64,000 bases of DNA, taken from NCBI GenBank assembly GCA_021323865.1, contig JAJPKF010000018.1, positions 186,001 to 250,000 on the forward strand, read 5' to 3'. This document shows positions 50,513 to 59,700 of the stretch, piece after piece. The stretch's first letter is position 1. Each line of letters opens with the position of its first letter. The notes beneath the pieces were generated by a model. That model worked only from the letters and a program-made list of their open reading frames with translations, was not told where the DNA came from and did no database searches. This DNA comes from Pseudomonadota bacterium (lineage in GTDB: Bacteria > Chloroflexota > UBA5177 > JAJPKF01). The position numbers and the translations under genes are program-made.

Positions 50513-52116
50513 GAGGCAAGCTCCAGAACCATGGCTCCGTACGGGGGAAGCGATAATCGCCGGAGACTCTCGGCAGCCGGCCCTTGCCCCGTGGTCAACA
50601 GCTGAGACTTGAGCACGCCGACGTCAGAGAGATCGAGGTCAACGGCGTCCGATCCGAAGTTGAGAATCACGAGCATCCGCTGGTCGGGCGATTCTCGTCG
50701 GTAGGCCCAGACGTTATCCATGCCGGTCGCGACCGCACGATAGGCGCCGGTTTGCAGGGCCCGATGCTCACGTCTGAGATTGCCCGAGCGTCGGTACAGG
50801 TGCAGGAGGGAGGTGGGGTCGCGAAGCTGGGTCTCCACGTTCGCGACCTCCGGGTTGGCCGTCACAGGCAGCCATGGTTCACCGGTGGTGAAGCCGGCGT
50901 GTCTGCCGCGGCTCCACTGCATGGGTGTGCGTGCCGGGTCGCGCGAGCGGTGGATGTCCGGAAACCGCGCTGCGGGGGGATCGCACACGATGTCAGGCGG
51001 GATCTCGGCATTCGGCATCCCGAGCTCCTGGCCAAAGTACACGTATGGCGAACCGCGAAGCGTCAGGAGCATGACGGCCAAGAGCCTGGCCCGCTCCCAG
51101 CTCGCGTCGCCGTGGGCGTATCGCGAGAAGCTTCGCGGCTGATCGTGGTTGTCGAGCACCGGGCTCGGCGAAAGACCGCGCGCGGCCGGCTGCTCGAATC
51201 GCTCCACGGCGGCTCGAAAGTGGTCGGCGCTCCAGGGAGCGTTCAGCAGGTCGAAGTTGAAGACCGAGTGCAGCTCCGTGCCGCCGCCGAAACGCCGGAG
51301 GTCTTCGTCCTCGAGCCCGTAGATCTCACCGACGAGGATCGCGTCCTGCTCGTCGGCCACAGTCCGGAGCTCTCGCAAGTACTGGTGCATGACCGGATTC
51401 GCCACATCGTGCAGATGCTCCTGTGTGGCCCAGTCATGCGTGCCTGCCGGATGCTCCAAGGTGGGATTGTCGAGAAGGGCAGCGTGTTTGCCGATGTGGG
51501 CGATGGCATCCAGACGGAAGCCTTCCACGCCACGGTCCATCCAAAACCGCATGACGTCGTGAATCGCTCGACGGACTTCGGGGTTGCTCCAGTTGAGGTC
51601 GGGTTGCTCCGCCATGAAGGCGTGGTAGTAGAACTGCTGGCGTCGAGGCTCCCACTCCCACCCGGATCCTCCAAAGCAGGAGACCCAGTTGTTGGGGGCC
51701 GCGTCACCATCTGGTGGATCACGCCAGATGTACCATTCACTCTTGCTGTTGCTCCGGTCCCGCCTGGACTCCTCGAACCAAGGATGCCGGCTTGAGGTGT
51801 GATTGGCGACGAGGTCCAGAATGACGCGTATGTCGCGACGCCGTGCCTCCTCGATGAGCTGATCGAACTCGCGCACGGATCCGTATGCCGGATCGATGGC
51901 CTGGTAGTCGCCAACGTCGTAGCCCATGTCATGGAGCGGCGAGGGATGAATGGGCGAGAGCCAGACCGCGCTCGCTCCAAGAGCCTCGATGTAGTCCAGG
52001 TGATCGGTGATGCCGCGCAGGTCGCCGATTCCGTCGCCATCGGTGTCCTGGAAGCTGCGAGGATAAATCTGGTAGACAATGGCACTTTTCCACCACGCCG
52101 ATGAGATTGCTGACAT
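50509..52116 (-). CDS. GH13 alpha-glucosidase/oligo-1,6-glucosidase
   Basis: 535 residues, the length of the oligo-1,6-glucosidase/trehalulose-hydrolase class. Starts WWKSAIVYQIYPRSFQDTDGDGIGDL. Catalytic regions: DLVANHTS (region I), GFRLDAIAH with the nucleophile Asp, LVGEIYG with the acid/base Glu, and DNHDQPR with the transition-state Asp. No signal peptide, so it acts on imported alpha-glucosides in the cytoplasm. The next gene in the same direction is an XRE regulator, with a GTGA overlap. No sugar transporter is near. Confidence 0.94.
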   Translation of the reverse strand: MSAISSAWWKSAIVYQIYPRSFQDTDGDGIGDLRGITDHLDYIEALGASAVWLSPIHPSPLHDMGYDVGDYQAIDPAYGSVREFDQLIEEARRRDIRVILDLVANHTSSRHPWFEESRRDRSNSKSEWYIWRDPPDGDAAPNNWVSCFGGSGWEWEPRRQQFYYHAFMAEQPDLNWSNPEVRRAIHDVMRFWMDRGVEGFRLDAIAHIGKHAALLDNPTLEHPAGTHDWATQEHLHDVANPVMHQYLRELRTVADEQDAILVGEIYGLEDEDLRRFGGGTELHSVFNFDLLNAPWSADHFRAAVERFEQPAARGLSPSPVLDNHDQPRSFSRYAHGDASWERARLLAVMLLTLRGSPYVYFGQELGMPNAEIPPDIVCDPPAARFPDIHRSRDPARTPMQWSRGRHAGFTTGEPWLPVTANPEVANVETQLRDPTSLLHLYRRSGNLRREHRALQTGAYRAVATGMDNVWAYRRESPDQRMLVILNFGSDAVDLDLSDVGVLKSQLLTTGQGPAAESLRRLSLPPYGAMVLELAS

Positions 52117-52223
52117 ATGGTTCCTAGAGCCGGCCTGAGCGGTGCGGAAGGGTGGAGCGACGTGAACGTGCTCGGCCCCTGGGCCGTCGGCCGAGAGTCA
52201 TTCCACGGTATCAGAGCGGCCTC

Positions 52224-52883
52224 GTGGAGCAATCGGGAAGCGTGAGCAAGGCGGCGGGGGGTCAAGGAGACCCTTCATTCGCCCCCCTCCTGTCGGGATT
52301 GCTGCCGGCTGAATCGGTCACGCTGGTGCCGGGGGATCTCCGCCACGCTGCGGTGCTTGTGCTGCTCTATCCCTCGCTGGATGATGGCGAGAAGGCTGCG
52401 CCCGATCAAGAACTTGAAGGGCTCAGCCTGCTTCTGATCGAGCGGCCGGCGACGCAGCGGCATCATCCGGGTCAGGTGGCACTGCCTGGCGGCGGCGCGG
52501 AACCCGGCGATGAATCAATCATCGCCACGGCTCTTCGAGAAGCGAAGGAGGAGGTCGGCCTAGACCCCCAGATCGTCCAGGTGCTGGGACGCCTGCCGGA
52601 GGTGCGGGTAAGCGTGAGTGGCTTCCACGTCACTCCGGTGGTCGGATGGACTGCCTCACGGCCTCAGTTCAGGCCGAACGCCACGGAGATCGGCAGGCTG
52701 TTGGAGATGCCCCTGAGCCGGCTTATGGAGCCGGGTTATCTGCGAGAAGCTCCTGCGCCCGAGGGAGCAAGCGTGCGGACAGTGTATGAGTGCGACCTCG
52801 AGGGGGTGCGCGTCTGGGGCGCGACTGCCCGCATCCTCTTCACTCTGACAAATGTCATACGAGCCGGCGACGAACAGAATTAG
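52224..52883 (+). CDS. Nudix hydrolase, coenzyme A pyrophosphatase (NudL-like)
   Basis: About 219 residues. The Nudix box is complete: GGGAEPGDESIIATALREAKEEVGL, with REAKEE. Just before it, RPATQRHHPGQVALPGG matches the CoA-pyrophosphatase signature (LLTxR...HxGQ(V/I)xFPGG). Such enzymes hydrolyse CoA and its derivatives to phosphopantetheine. Start is uncertain among in-frame GTGs at 52152, 52224 and 52242; I give 52224. It is divergent from the glucosidase, and the inverted repeat AGCGTT/AACGCT spans its stop codon. Confidence 0.86.
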   Translation: MEQSGSVSKAAGGQGDPSFAPLLSGLLPAESVTLVPGDLRHAAVLVLLYPSLDDGEKAAPDQELEGLSLLLIERPATQRHHPGQVALPGGGAEPGDESIIATALREAKEEVGLDPQIVQVLGRLPEVRVSVSGFHVTPVVGWTASRPQFRPNATEIGRLLEMPLSRLMEPGYLREAPAPEGASVRTVYECDLEGVRVWGATARILFTLTNVIRAGDEQN

Positions 52884-52912
52884 CGTTCCAAACGCTTGAT
52901 GGAGAGACAGAC

Positions 52913-54061
52913 GTGACGAAATTGGCCCAGGTCTTCGTGGACGCCATGACCGGCCGCCTGCCGCGCTATCTCGACGATCTAAAGGCCATGACCTCGATCG
53001 ATTGCGGCACGCACAACAAGGCAGGTATTGACCGCGTTGTTCAACTGCTCGCCGATCGCCTCTCCGACGCAGGAGCCGAGGTCGAGATCAAGGAAAACGC
53101 CGAAGCGGGAAACGACGTCGTGGGCCGCCTGTATGGTCGGGGCTCCCGGCGGGTCCTGCTGCTCTGTCACTCGGACACCGTCTATCCGGATGGAACGGCG
53201 GCCTCCCGACCGTACCGAGTCGAGGGGGACAGCATACTGGCGCCCGGCGTGTGTGACATGAAGGCCGGGATCTTAACGGCCCTGAATGCGCTGTTCCTTC
53301 TCGGGGACGCGGGATTCGACGACTTCGCGGGCATCACGCTACTCTGCACGTCAGACGAAGAGGCGCCTCCCCGGCACTCTGTGGAGTTGATCAAGGCCGC
53401 GGCCCGGGAGGTCGACGCGGTGTTCTGTATGGAGCCGGCCCGAGCCAACGGCGACATGGTGAGTGCGCGAAAGGGCGTGGTGGTCTACACGCTGGTCGCC
53501 AAAGGGCGAGAGGCGCACGCCGGCGTTCAGCCGGAGATGGGCCGGAGCGCCGTGGTGGCCCTCGCATCGCGCGTGTGTGAGATCTGGAAGCTGAACGGAC
53601 TGCGACCCGGCTTGACCGTCAACCCCGGCATCTTCCGTGGTGGGACCGCGGCCAACACCGTTGCCGGCGAGGCGACGTGCGTCCTTGACCTTCGCGTCGC
53701 GCGAACGGAGGACATCGAAGCGTTCGAGTCGGCGATACAGGAGACCCTCAGCGCCAGCGTCATTCCCGATATCGAGTTCGACTTGACCGCGGATGTTGCC
53801 ATGCCCCCGATGGAAAAGACGCACAGCTCGCAGCGACTGGTGGACCTGGCCGTGCAGGCAGCCGCCGAAGTAGGCTTCCCCGTGACCGACACCTCTACCG
53901 GAGGTGGCTCAGACGGCGCCTACGCCGCCTCCACCGGAACGCCGGTCCTCGACGGGCTCGGCCCGGTGGGAGGTCAGGCGCATAGCGAGCGGGAATATGT
54001 CGTGCGCTCCACGATCGTCCCTCGGACAGCGATGCTGGCCAGACTGATCACGTTCATCTAA
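52913..54061 (+). CDS. M20-family carboxypeptidase (CPG2-like)
   Basis: 382-residue dizinc peptidase. Metal ligands: HSDTVYP, PGVCDMKAG (bridging Asp), TSDEE (catalytic Glu and ligand Glu), CMEPA, and the C-terminal His in GGQAHSEREYV. GTGGGSDGAYA-like loop follows the dimerisation domain (KGREAHAGVQPEMGRSA). The layout is that of glutamate carboxypeptidase. GTG 52913 is preceded by GGAGAGA. It follows the Nudix gene by 29 bp, across a small inverted repeat. Substrate unknown. Confidence 0.86.
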   Translation: MTKLAQVFVDAMTGRLPRYLDDLKAMTSIDCGTHNKAGIDRVVQLLADRLSDAGAEVEIKENAEAGNDVVGRLYGRGSRRVLLLCHSDTVYPDGTAASRPYRVEGDSILAPGVCDMKAGILTALNALFLLGDAGFDDFAGITLLCTSDEEAPPRHSVELIKAAAREVDAVFCMEPARANGDMVSARKGVVVYTLVAKGREAHAGVQPEMGRSAVVALASRVCEIWKLNGLRPGLTVNPGIFRGGTAANTVAGEATCVLDLRVARTEDIEAFESAIQETLSASVIPDIEFDLTADVAMPPMEKTHSSQRLVDLAVQAAAEVGFPVTDTSTGGGSDGAYAASTGTPVLDGLGPVGGQAHSEREYVVRSTIVPRTAMLARLITFI

Positions 54062-54091
54062 CGGCCGGTCCTTTGCGGAGAGTGGCTCCGG

Positions 54092-54325
54092 CTATCCAGC
54101 CACGCGCGACCAGATACGCCGTTTCTTGGCGGAGCCGCGCTTTGTCGGCGCCGGCTCCTGCTCCTTGGCGGGCGACTGGTGATGCTGCTTCAGACCGTCG
54201 AGAGCCCTACTGGTCTTTCTGACCAGCTCGGCGAGCTCCTCGGGGTTGCGGGGAGAACGCTCGACCGCAGCGGAGAGCTCGTCGAGGGTCTCCATGGCCT
54301 CTTGGGGCGAGGGGGTATCAGACAT
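54092..54325 (-). CDS. Small charged protein, unknown
   Basis: 77 residues: acidic helix (EAMETLDELSAAVERSPRNPEELAELVRKTSRALDGL) followed by a basic Lys/Arg-rich tail (KRGSAKKRRIWSRVAG). Codon use fits the neighbourhood, and it lies between convergent and same-strand genes. No ribosome-binding site at good distance is seen. I do not recognise a family. It may be a small nucleic-acid-associated protein, inferred only from composition. Confidence 0.45.
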   Translation of the reverse strand: MSDTPSPQEAMETLDELSAAVERSPRNPEELAELVRKTSRALDGLKQHHQSPAKEQEPAPTKRGSAKKRRIWSRVAG

Positions 54326-54430
54326 TCCAGGAACAAACCTCTACAGGTCGGTCTGCGGAACGTTTCGGTCACAGCAACCGTACTTCTTGGCTAGCCGCAC
54401 TGGCACCCGCAGCTCGGTTCTTTCCGCCGT

Positions 54431-55324
54431 TCAGCGCGCGACCGCCAGATCAGGTTGACCAACTCCGGCGAACAGCTCCGTTTGGCGGCCTTCGACCGCT
54501 AGCCGCGACTCCTTGCGGAAGAAGGTTTCGTAGCCCATGAAGATCTCCTGGAGCTCTCGGGGGAGTGTCAGCATCCACATGTCCGGCTTGACCTGGGTGC
54601 GGTGGGCAAGGAGGGATTGAATCTTCAGGTCCAGGTACTCGCGCACATCGACCACCGCGCCGACCAGCTCGTCGGGTAGCCCCCAGGTCGGCTCGGAATC
54701 GGCCTCCTCCTCGTCTCGCCGCCAGGGAAGCTCGAGGCCCAGCTCTCGCATTCGCCGCCACACCTCGACGATCTGGTTTCGCGACCAAGCAGCATAGTAC
54801 AGGATGCCGATGGCGTGGGGTGGTCCGAGATCCGGCCGGTAGTTGGGCTCGGCGGCCTTCTCGTAAGCGGCTACCGTGATCCGGTTGGACATAATGTGAT
54901 CGGGATGTCCGTACCCGCCCTCCTCGTTGTCACTCACGATGACGTCGGGTCGAGTCTCGCGAACGAGTCGGACGAGCTTGGCGGTTGCCACCTCCACGTC
55001 GGCCTTGTTGAACGACCGAGGGTCCTCGTTCTCGGGTGTGCCCGACATGCCTGAGTCTCGATAGCCCAGCATCTCCAACCGGCGAACGCCCAGAATCTCG
55101 CAGGATTTCTGCAGCTCTCGCAGGCGGTATTCCGCCAAGTGCTCCTGCACCTCCGGCGTGTTCAGCTCGGGATCGACAATCTCCCCGTTCTCGCCACCCG
55201 TGCAGATCACCACCACCGTGTTCACGTTCTGTCGGCTATAACGGGCCAGCGAGCCGCCGAGCACGAAGCACTCGTCATCCGGGTGGGCTCTGACGGCCAT
55301 CAGTGTCAATGTCTTGTCGTTCAC
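54431..55324 (-). CDS. Mycothiol S-conjugate amidase Mca-like PIG-L protein
   Basis: 297 residues. LMAVRAHPDDECFVLGGSLARY near the start and GGYGHPDHI supply the zinc and catalytic residues, and YRDSGM and the end TELFAGV match Mca/MshB proteins, which open with MAVHAHPDDE and close with ETELFAG. Mca cleaves mycothiol conjugates for detoxification; MshB deacetylates GlcNAc-Ins. Other mycothiol genes are not in the window, and non-actinobacterial homologues exist, so thiol specificity is uncertain. Start is ATG complementary to 55322-55324. Confidence 0.82.
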   Translation of the reverse strand: MNDKTLTLMAVRAHPDDECFVLGGSLARYSRQNVNTVVVICTGGENGEIVDPELNTPEVQEHLAEYRLRELQKSCEILGVRRLEMLGYRDSGMSGTPENEDPRSFNKADVEVATAKLVRLVRETRPDVIVSDNEEGGYGHPDHIMSNRITVAAYEKAAEPNYRPDLGPPHAIGILYYAAWSRNQIVEVWRRMRELGLELPWRRDEEEADSEPTWGLPDELVGAVVDVREYLDLKIQSLLAHRTQVKPDMWMLTLPRELQEIFMGYETFFRKESRLAVEGRQTELFAGVGQPDLAVAR

Positions 55325-55471
55325 TATTCAGTTTCCTTGGTTGTCGGGGTAAGGCTTGAGTGCAGGGCTTGAGGTAAGCCGTCGAATGCGGGAACGAGAC
55401 TGCGCGTCGCGTGGCGCCTCCGGCCCACGCACCTGCCCCGCTAGGCTAGCGCATGCCTTCGCCTGCTGGGT

Positions 55472-56206
55472 GTGCCAATGACCATCTGGGGAATCGCCGA
55501 TATCCACGCCTCACCCCTCGACGAAGCGGGCGTGGCCGAGAAGCCCATGGAGAGGTTCGGTCCGGCTTGGGAAGGGCACGTCGAGCGCATCGAAGCGGCA
55601 TGGCGGTCATCCGTGCAACCGGATGACACCGTGATTGTGGCCGGAGATCTGGATTGGTCGCTGCATCTGGAAGACGCGATCCCCACGCTGGAGCGGCTGC
55701 GCCGGCTCCCGGGGATCAAGCTGCTGGTACGAGGCAATCACGACTATTGGTGGTCGAGCAAAGCGACCAACAAGGTCCGCAAGGTCTTGCCGCCTTCGGT
55801 GCATCTCATCCACAACAACGTCATCTCGGTGGACGGTTTCGCGATTGGTGGGGCGAAGGGATCACCGGTCCCCGGCGGGATGGAATGGGACGAGCAGGAT
55901 GCCAAACTCCTGAACCGGGAGCTGGAGCGCCTGAAGCTTTCGGCCGACGCCCGAGCCGACGCGGCACCATTCGTCGCGGCCCTTCACTTTCCGCCGTTCT
56001 ATCCTGCCTCCGGCCCGAGCCCCTACGTGGAGCTGCTCCATTCGGTAGGCGCGGTGTTGTGCGTCTATGGCCATCTCCACGGCGAGAGCGCGCACAGCGG
56101 TCCGTCCGGCACGATCGACGGCATCGTTTATCGCTGCGTGGCCGCCGATTACGTGGGCTTCCGTCCCGTCAAGCTCGTCGAGGCGGGCCGGATCCTGGAG
56201 GGCTAA
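55472..56206 (+). CDS. Calcineurin-like metallophosphoesterase
   Basis: 244 residues. Motifs are DIHASP (DxH), AGDLDWS (GD), RGNHDYWW (GNHD), and YGHLHGE (GHxH), with HFPPF before the last. The GNHDYWW/ALHFPP combination is typical of a bacterial family whose substrates are not well defined. GTG 55472 or ATG 55478. It is convergent with mobA, and their stop codons overlap by 3 bp within CTAA at 56203-56206. A smaller phosphoesterase of a different class is at 4889-5389. Confidence 0.86.
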   Translation: MPMTIWGIADIHASPLDEAGVAEKPMERFGPAWEGHVERIEAAWRSSVQPDDTVIVAGDLDWSLHLEDAIPTLERLRRLPGIKLLVRGNHDYWWSSKATNKVRKVLPPSVHLIHNNVISVDGFAIGGAKGSPVPGGMEWDEQDAKLLNRELERLKLSADARADAAPFVAALHFPPFYPASGPSPYVELLHSVGAVLCVYGHLHGESAHSGPSGTIDGIVYRCVAADYVGFRPVKLVEAGRILEG

Positions 56207-56835
56207 CGGACGGCAGTGCGCACGGTCCCGTTCGGTTCCGCCATAAACCTGGTCCACTGATCGACGGAATCAATGTCGATGAAAGAACGAAAGTGCGGAT
56301 CGAACGGAGTGATCTCCGCTTCGGCGAGCCATCGGACCCTGAGATGAGCCAGGGCCCCTCGCAGTGACCGGCTCGAAGTCTGCTGCGCAATCCGAATCTC
56401 GAGTTTGTCGACCGTCTGGCGACGGTAGGCGGCGTGGAGGACTTGGGGAATGCCGCCGATGCGGGGCACCACCGCGTCGGCCTCCGATTTCGCGGCGAGT
56501 TCGAGGATATGTGCCACGACCCCTGGATCGAGGCTTGGCATGTCACAGCCGCAAACAAAGGCCCAATCGGCCTCCATCTGCTGTAATCCCGTGACCAGCC
56601 CTCCCAGCGGGCCCATTCCCGGCCGGCGGTCGGCGAAATGACGTGCCCACGCTTCTTTGGGGAGATTCGGGCCGCCCACCACGATCACTTCCCGAGTCAG
56701 TCCCCGCAGGATGCGCACGGTCCTCTGGAGCAGGGTCTCATCGCCCGTCCGCAGCTCCGCCTTGGTCCGTCCCATCCGGTGACTGGCCCCGCCTGCGAGG
56801 ATGATCGCTCCTCGGGAGGGGCCTGAGCGAGACAT
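56203..56835 (-). CDS. mobA: Molybdenum cofactor guanylyltransferase
   Basis: Attaches GMP to molybdopterin. 210 residues. LAGGASHRMGRTKAEL near 12-28 is the nucleotide-binding signature, followed by GPLGGLVTGLQQM and VCGCDMPSLDPGVV with the metal-binding Asp. The C-terminal third is shorter than E. coli MobA, and the ILAGGxSxRMG-family includes related nucleotidyltransferases such as CTP:molybdopterin enzymes. It follows threonine dehydratase by 2 bp, on the same strand. Other moco genes are absent, apart from the MoeZ-like protein. Confidence 0.85.
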   Translation of the reverse strand: MSRSGPSRGAIILAGGASHRMGRTKAELRTGDETLLQRTVRILRGLTREVIVVGGPNLPKEAWARHFADRRPGMGPLGGLVTGLQQMEADWAFVCGCDMPSLDPGVVAHILELAAKSEADAVVPRIGGIPQVLHAAYRRQTVDKLEIRIAQQTSSRSLRGALAHLRVRWLAEAEITPFDPHFRSFIDIDSVDQWTRFMAEPNGTVRTAVR

Positions 56836-56837
56836 GA

Positions 56838-57827
56838 TCAGGAGCGGCCAGTCACCTGGGTGCCGATGATCTGGGCGTATGCCGTGGGGTCGACATTGCC
56901 TCCGCTCAGAAGCACCACCGTGGTCCGGTAGATCTTCTGTAGACGGCCGGCGAGGACGGCGGCGAACGCCACGGCGCCTGACGGTTCGATTGTGAGCTTG
57001 GCCGAAAACGCCAGATAGCGCATGGCCGCCTGTATCTCGTCCTCCGAGACGACGAGGATGTCGTCCACGAGTCGACGGATGATTTCGAAGTTGAGCCGCC
57101 CCACGCTACTGGTCCGCAGGCCATCCGCAATGGTGTCGATACGATCCCAGGTCACGCGACTCCCGGATCGGAGCGAATCTCTCGCATCGGCTGCGCCCTC
57201 AGGCTCTACGCCGATCACCTCGACGGAAGGCCTCAACGCCTTGGCGGCCACCGCGATCCCCGAGATCAGACCGCCGCCGCCCACCGGAACCAGAATGAGA
57301 TCAGTCTCGGGCAGGTGCTCCAGGATTTCCAGGCCTGCGGTTCCCTGGCCGGCGATGATGCGGGCGTCGTCAAAGGAGCCAATGACGGTGCCGCCTTCCC
57401 CATCCCCAATTCGCCGGGCTTCCGCCTCTCGTTTCAGAGACGAGGTGCCGGCAAAGACGACCCGCCCACCATACCGCTTGACGGCGTCCACCTTGGCCTG
57501 GATGGCATTGGTCGGCATCACTACGGTGACGGGAATGCCGAGGATCTGCCCCGCCGCCGCGACGGCCTGACCGTGGTTGCCGGACGAGGAGGTAATGACG
57601 CGCCCGGGATCCGAATCCTTCATCTGGGCGAGCGTGTTGAAGGCGCCTCGGAACTTGAATGCTCCCGTCCGCTGCAGGTTCTCTGCCTTTACATAAACAT
57701 CCTGCGGGCCTTGGAGAAGACCGGGCTGCAGCAAGAGCGGCGTGCGCACCGCAAGCCCCTGAAGACGAGCGGCCGCCGCCTCAACGTCCTCCAGAGTCAC
57801 GGGCAAGGCTTGCGGTGGAGCAGTCAC
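56838..57827 (-). CDS. Threonine/serine dehydratase (catabolic type)
   Basis: PLP-dependent deamination of threonine to 2-oxobutyrate or serine to pyruvate. 329 residues, matching the short form without an ACT regulatory domain. PLP lysine is in GAFKFRGA, the phosphate loop is SSSGNHGQAVAAAG, and VGGGGLISG binds the cofactor. The lack of ACT suggests no isoleucine feedback, so it is catabolic or a serine racemase-like enzyme. It is divergent from the macro-domain gene with 50 bp between starts; mobA is the next gene downstream. Confidence 0.9.
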   Translation of the reverse strand: MTAPPQALPVTLEDVEAAAARLQGLAVRTPLLLQPGLLQGPQDVYVKAENLQRTGAFKFRGAFNTLAQMKDSDPGRVITSSSGNHGQAVAAAGQILGIPVTVVMPTNAIQAKVDAVKRYGGRVVFAGTSSLKREAEARRIGDGEGGTVIGSFDDARIIAGQGTAGLEILEHLPETDLILVPVGGGGLISGIAVAAKALRPSVEVIGVEPEGAADARDSLRSGSRVTWDRIDTIADGLRTSSVGRLNFEIIRRLVDDILVVSEDEIQAAMRYLAFSAKLTIEPSGAVAFAAVLAGRLQKIYRTTVVLLSGGNVDPTAYAQIIGTQVTGRS

Positions 57828-57877
57828 GAGTCATGATACGCAGCCGGTGGCCCAGCCCGGCCCTACGCTGAGGAGGA

Positions 57878-58426
57878 ATGGAAACTGAGTTCACGATTGG
57901 CGACCGGCGGCTGCGACTTCTGCTGGGCGACATCACCGAGGTCCATGCGGATGCCATCGTCAACGCCGCCAACGCGCACCTGGCCGGAGGTGGCGGAGTG
58001 GACGGCGCCATCCATCGGGCCGGCGGACCCGAGATCATGGAGGAATGCCGGCAGATCGGAGGATGTCCCACTGGAAGCGCGGTGGCAACTGGAGCGGGGC
58101 GCTTGCCGGCCAAGGCCGTCATTCATGCCGTCGCGCCTCGATGGAGGGGCGGCGCTGCCGGCGAAGCCCGGCTCCTCAGTGATGCCTATCGTCGCTGCCT
58201 GCAGCTGGCCGACGAGATGAAGCTTGCCTCAATCGCGTTTCCGTCGTTGGGCACCGGCGCCTACGGCTACCCGGTTGCTGAAGCGGCTGGCATTGCGGTG
58301 CGGACCGTGGCCGATCATCTCGCCTCCGGAACCAGCCTCAGGCTTGCCATCTTTGTCCTCTTCTCATCCCGGGATCTCTCTGTATACGCCGAAGAAGTAG
58401 GACGCTTAGGCACGAGCGCAGCGTGA
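57878..58426 (+). CDS. Macro-domain ADP-ribosyl/O-acetyl-ADP-ribose hydrolase
   Basis: 182 residues. GDITEVHADAIVNAANAHLAGGGGVDGAIHRAGG is the complete MacroD-type ADP-ribose-binding and catalytic loop, and SLGTGAYGYPVAEAA the second loop. Such enzymes remove mono-ADP-ribose or deacetylate OAADPR. It starts 7 bases after GAGGAG. A GTG-started M20 peptidase follows after 13 bp, so a shared transcript is likely; there is no ADP-ribosyltransferase or toxin gene close by. Confidence 0.92.
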   Translation: METEFTIGDRRLRLLLGDITEVHADAIVNAANAHLAGGGGVDGAIHRAGGPEIMEECRQIGGCPTGSAVATGAGRLPAKAVIHAVAPRWRGGAAGEARLLSDAYRRCLQLADEMKLASIAFPSLGTGAYGYPVAEAAGIAVRTVADHLASGTSLRLAIFVLFSSRDLSVYAEEVGRLGTSAA

Positions 58427-58439
58427 AGGCGCGCGTACG

Positions 58440-59570
58440 GTGAGCGGGCTGCCCGATTTGCTGCGGCGGCTGGTCGCCGTCGAATCGGTCAATCCACTGT
58501 TGGTGCCGGGCGGGTCGGGAGAGCAGGAGATCGCACGGCTGGTAGCGTCCGAAATGGAGCGCAGCGGCTTGGAGACCCATCTTCAGGAGGCGGCTCCCGG
58601 ACGCCCCAACGCGATCGGCGTGCTGTGCGGCTCCGGCGGAGGTCGCTCCCTGCTGCTCAACGCGCATCTCGACACCGTGAGCCTCGGAGCCATGGACCGG
58701 CCGCTGGAGCTGGGAGTCGACGGCGACCGGGCCTACGGTCGGGGTGCCTATGACATGAAGGGCTCGCTGGCCGCCATCCTGTGCGCCGTTCACGACCTCG
58801 CCGAGGGGCCGCGCCTGCGAGGAGACGTGATTGTCGCTGGTGTGGCGGACGAAGAGTATTCGAGCCTGGGCACGCAGAAGCTCCTTGAGTCAGTGAGGGC
58901 TGATGCCTGCCTGGTTGCCGAGCCAACCGGGATGCACGTGTGTGTCGGCCACAAGGGCTTTGCCTGGCTTCGGATCCAGGTCGAGGGCGTCGCGGCCCAC
59001 GGCAGCCGGCCGGATCTTGGGGTCGACGCGATTGCCAAGACCGGCGAGGTGCTCGTGGAAGTTGAGCGTCTGGGCGAGCGCCTCGCTTCGGCTCCGCATC
59101 CGCTCCTTGGCCCTGCTTCAATCCACGCATCCACCATCGCCGGCGGCCAGGAGCTGTCCAGCTATCCGGCTCGCTGCACCCTCGAGCTGGAGCGGCGAAC
59201 GCTGCCCGGCGAGACCCAAAGTGCCGTGGAGCAGGAGGTGGCAGACCTGCTAGGACAGGTTCGCCAACGAGCGCCCACGCTTCAGGCGCAGGCAGACGTG
59301 TTCTTTTGGAGAGACCCATTTTGGATCGATCCGGATGCGCCTCTGGTAGCCGATCTTCTCGCCGTCTGCCGGGAGTGCGGCCTCGAACCTCAGATACGTG
59401 GGGAAAGCCCTTGGATGGATTCGGCGTTTCTGGCCGCCGCGGGCATGCCCACCGTTGTGTTTGGCCCCGGCGGCGGCGGCGCTCACGGCAGTGAGGAGTG
59501 GGTAAGTGTCAGCGATCTCGAAAGATGCCGGGAGGTGTTTGCGGCCCTTGCCAGGCGAGTCTGTGGCTAG
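58440..59570 (+). CDS. M20-family deacylase/peptidase (ArgE/DapE-like)
   Basis: 376 residues. Ligand motifs: NAHLDTVSLG, GAYDMKGSLAA (bridging Asp), VADEEYSS (catalytic Glu/ligand), AEPTG and the C-terminal His in GGGAHGSEEWVSV. The dimerisation domain carries KGFAWLRIQVEGVAAHGSRPDLG. This is closer to the ArgE/DapE branch than the CPG2-like protein at 52913, but substrate cannot be set. GTG start at 58440. It follows the macro-domain gene by 13 bp. Confidence 0.86.
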   Translation: MSGLPDLLRRLVAVESVNPLLVPGGSGEQEIARLVASEMERSGLETHLQEAAPGRPNAIGVLCGSGGGRSLLLNAHLDTVSLGAMDRPLELGVDGDRAYGRGAYDMKGSLAAILCAVHDLAEGPRLRGDVIVAGVADEEYSSLGTQKLLESVRADACLVAEPTGMHVCVGHKGFAWLRIQVEGVAAHGSRPDLGVDAIAKTGEVLVEVERLGERLASAPHPLLGPASIHASTIAGGQELSSYPARCTLELERRTLPGETQSAVEQEVADLLGQVRQRAPTLQAQADVFFWRDPFWIDPDAPLVADLLAVCRECGLEPQIRGESPWMDSAFLAAAGMPTVVFGPGGGGAHGSEEWVSVSDLERCREVFAALARRVCG

Positions 59571-59700
59571 ATCGACCGGGGACGGGTCGGGTCACCTATA
59601 GGCTCGGGGTACCCGTACGGCCGGCCCCGCTATGTCGATGAATAGGATGGATTAGGAGAGAGAAGGCCGAAGCACTCTCGGCCAACCTGGGGAGGTGTCT

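Noticed and set aside
50584-51795. 403-codon plus-strand frame opposite the GH13 gene
   Set aside because: GH13 catalytic motifs are intact on the other strand and this frame has no domain pattern.
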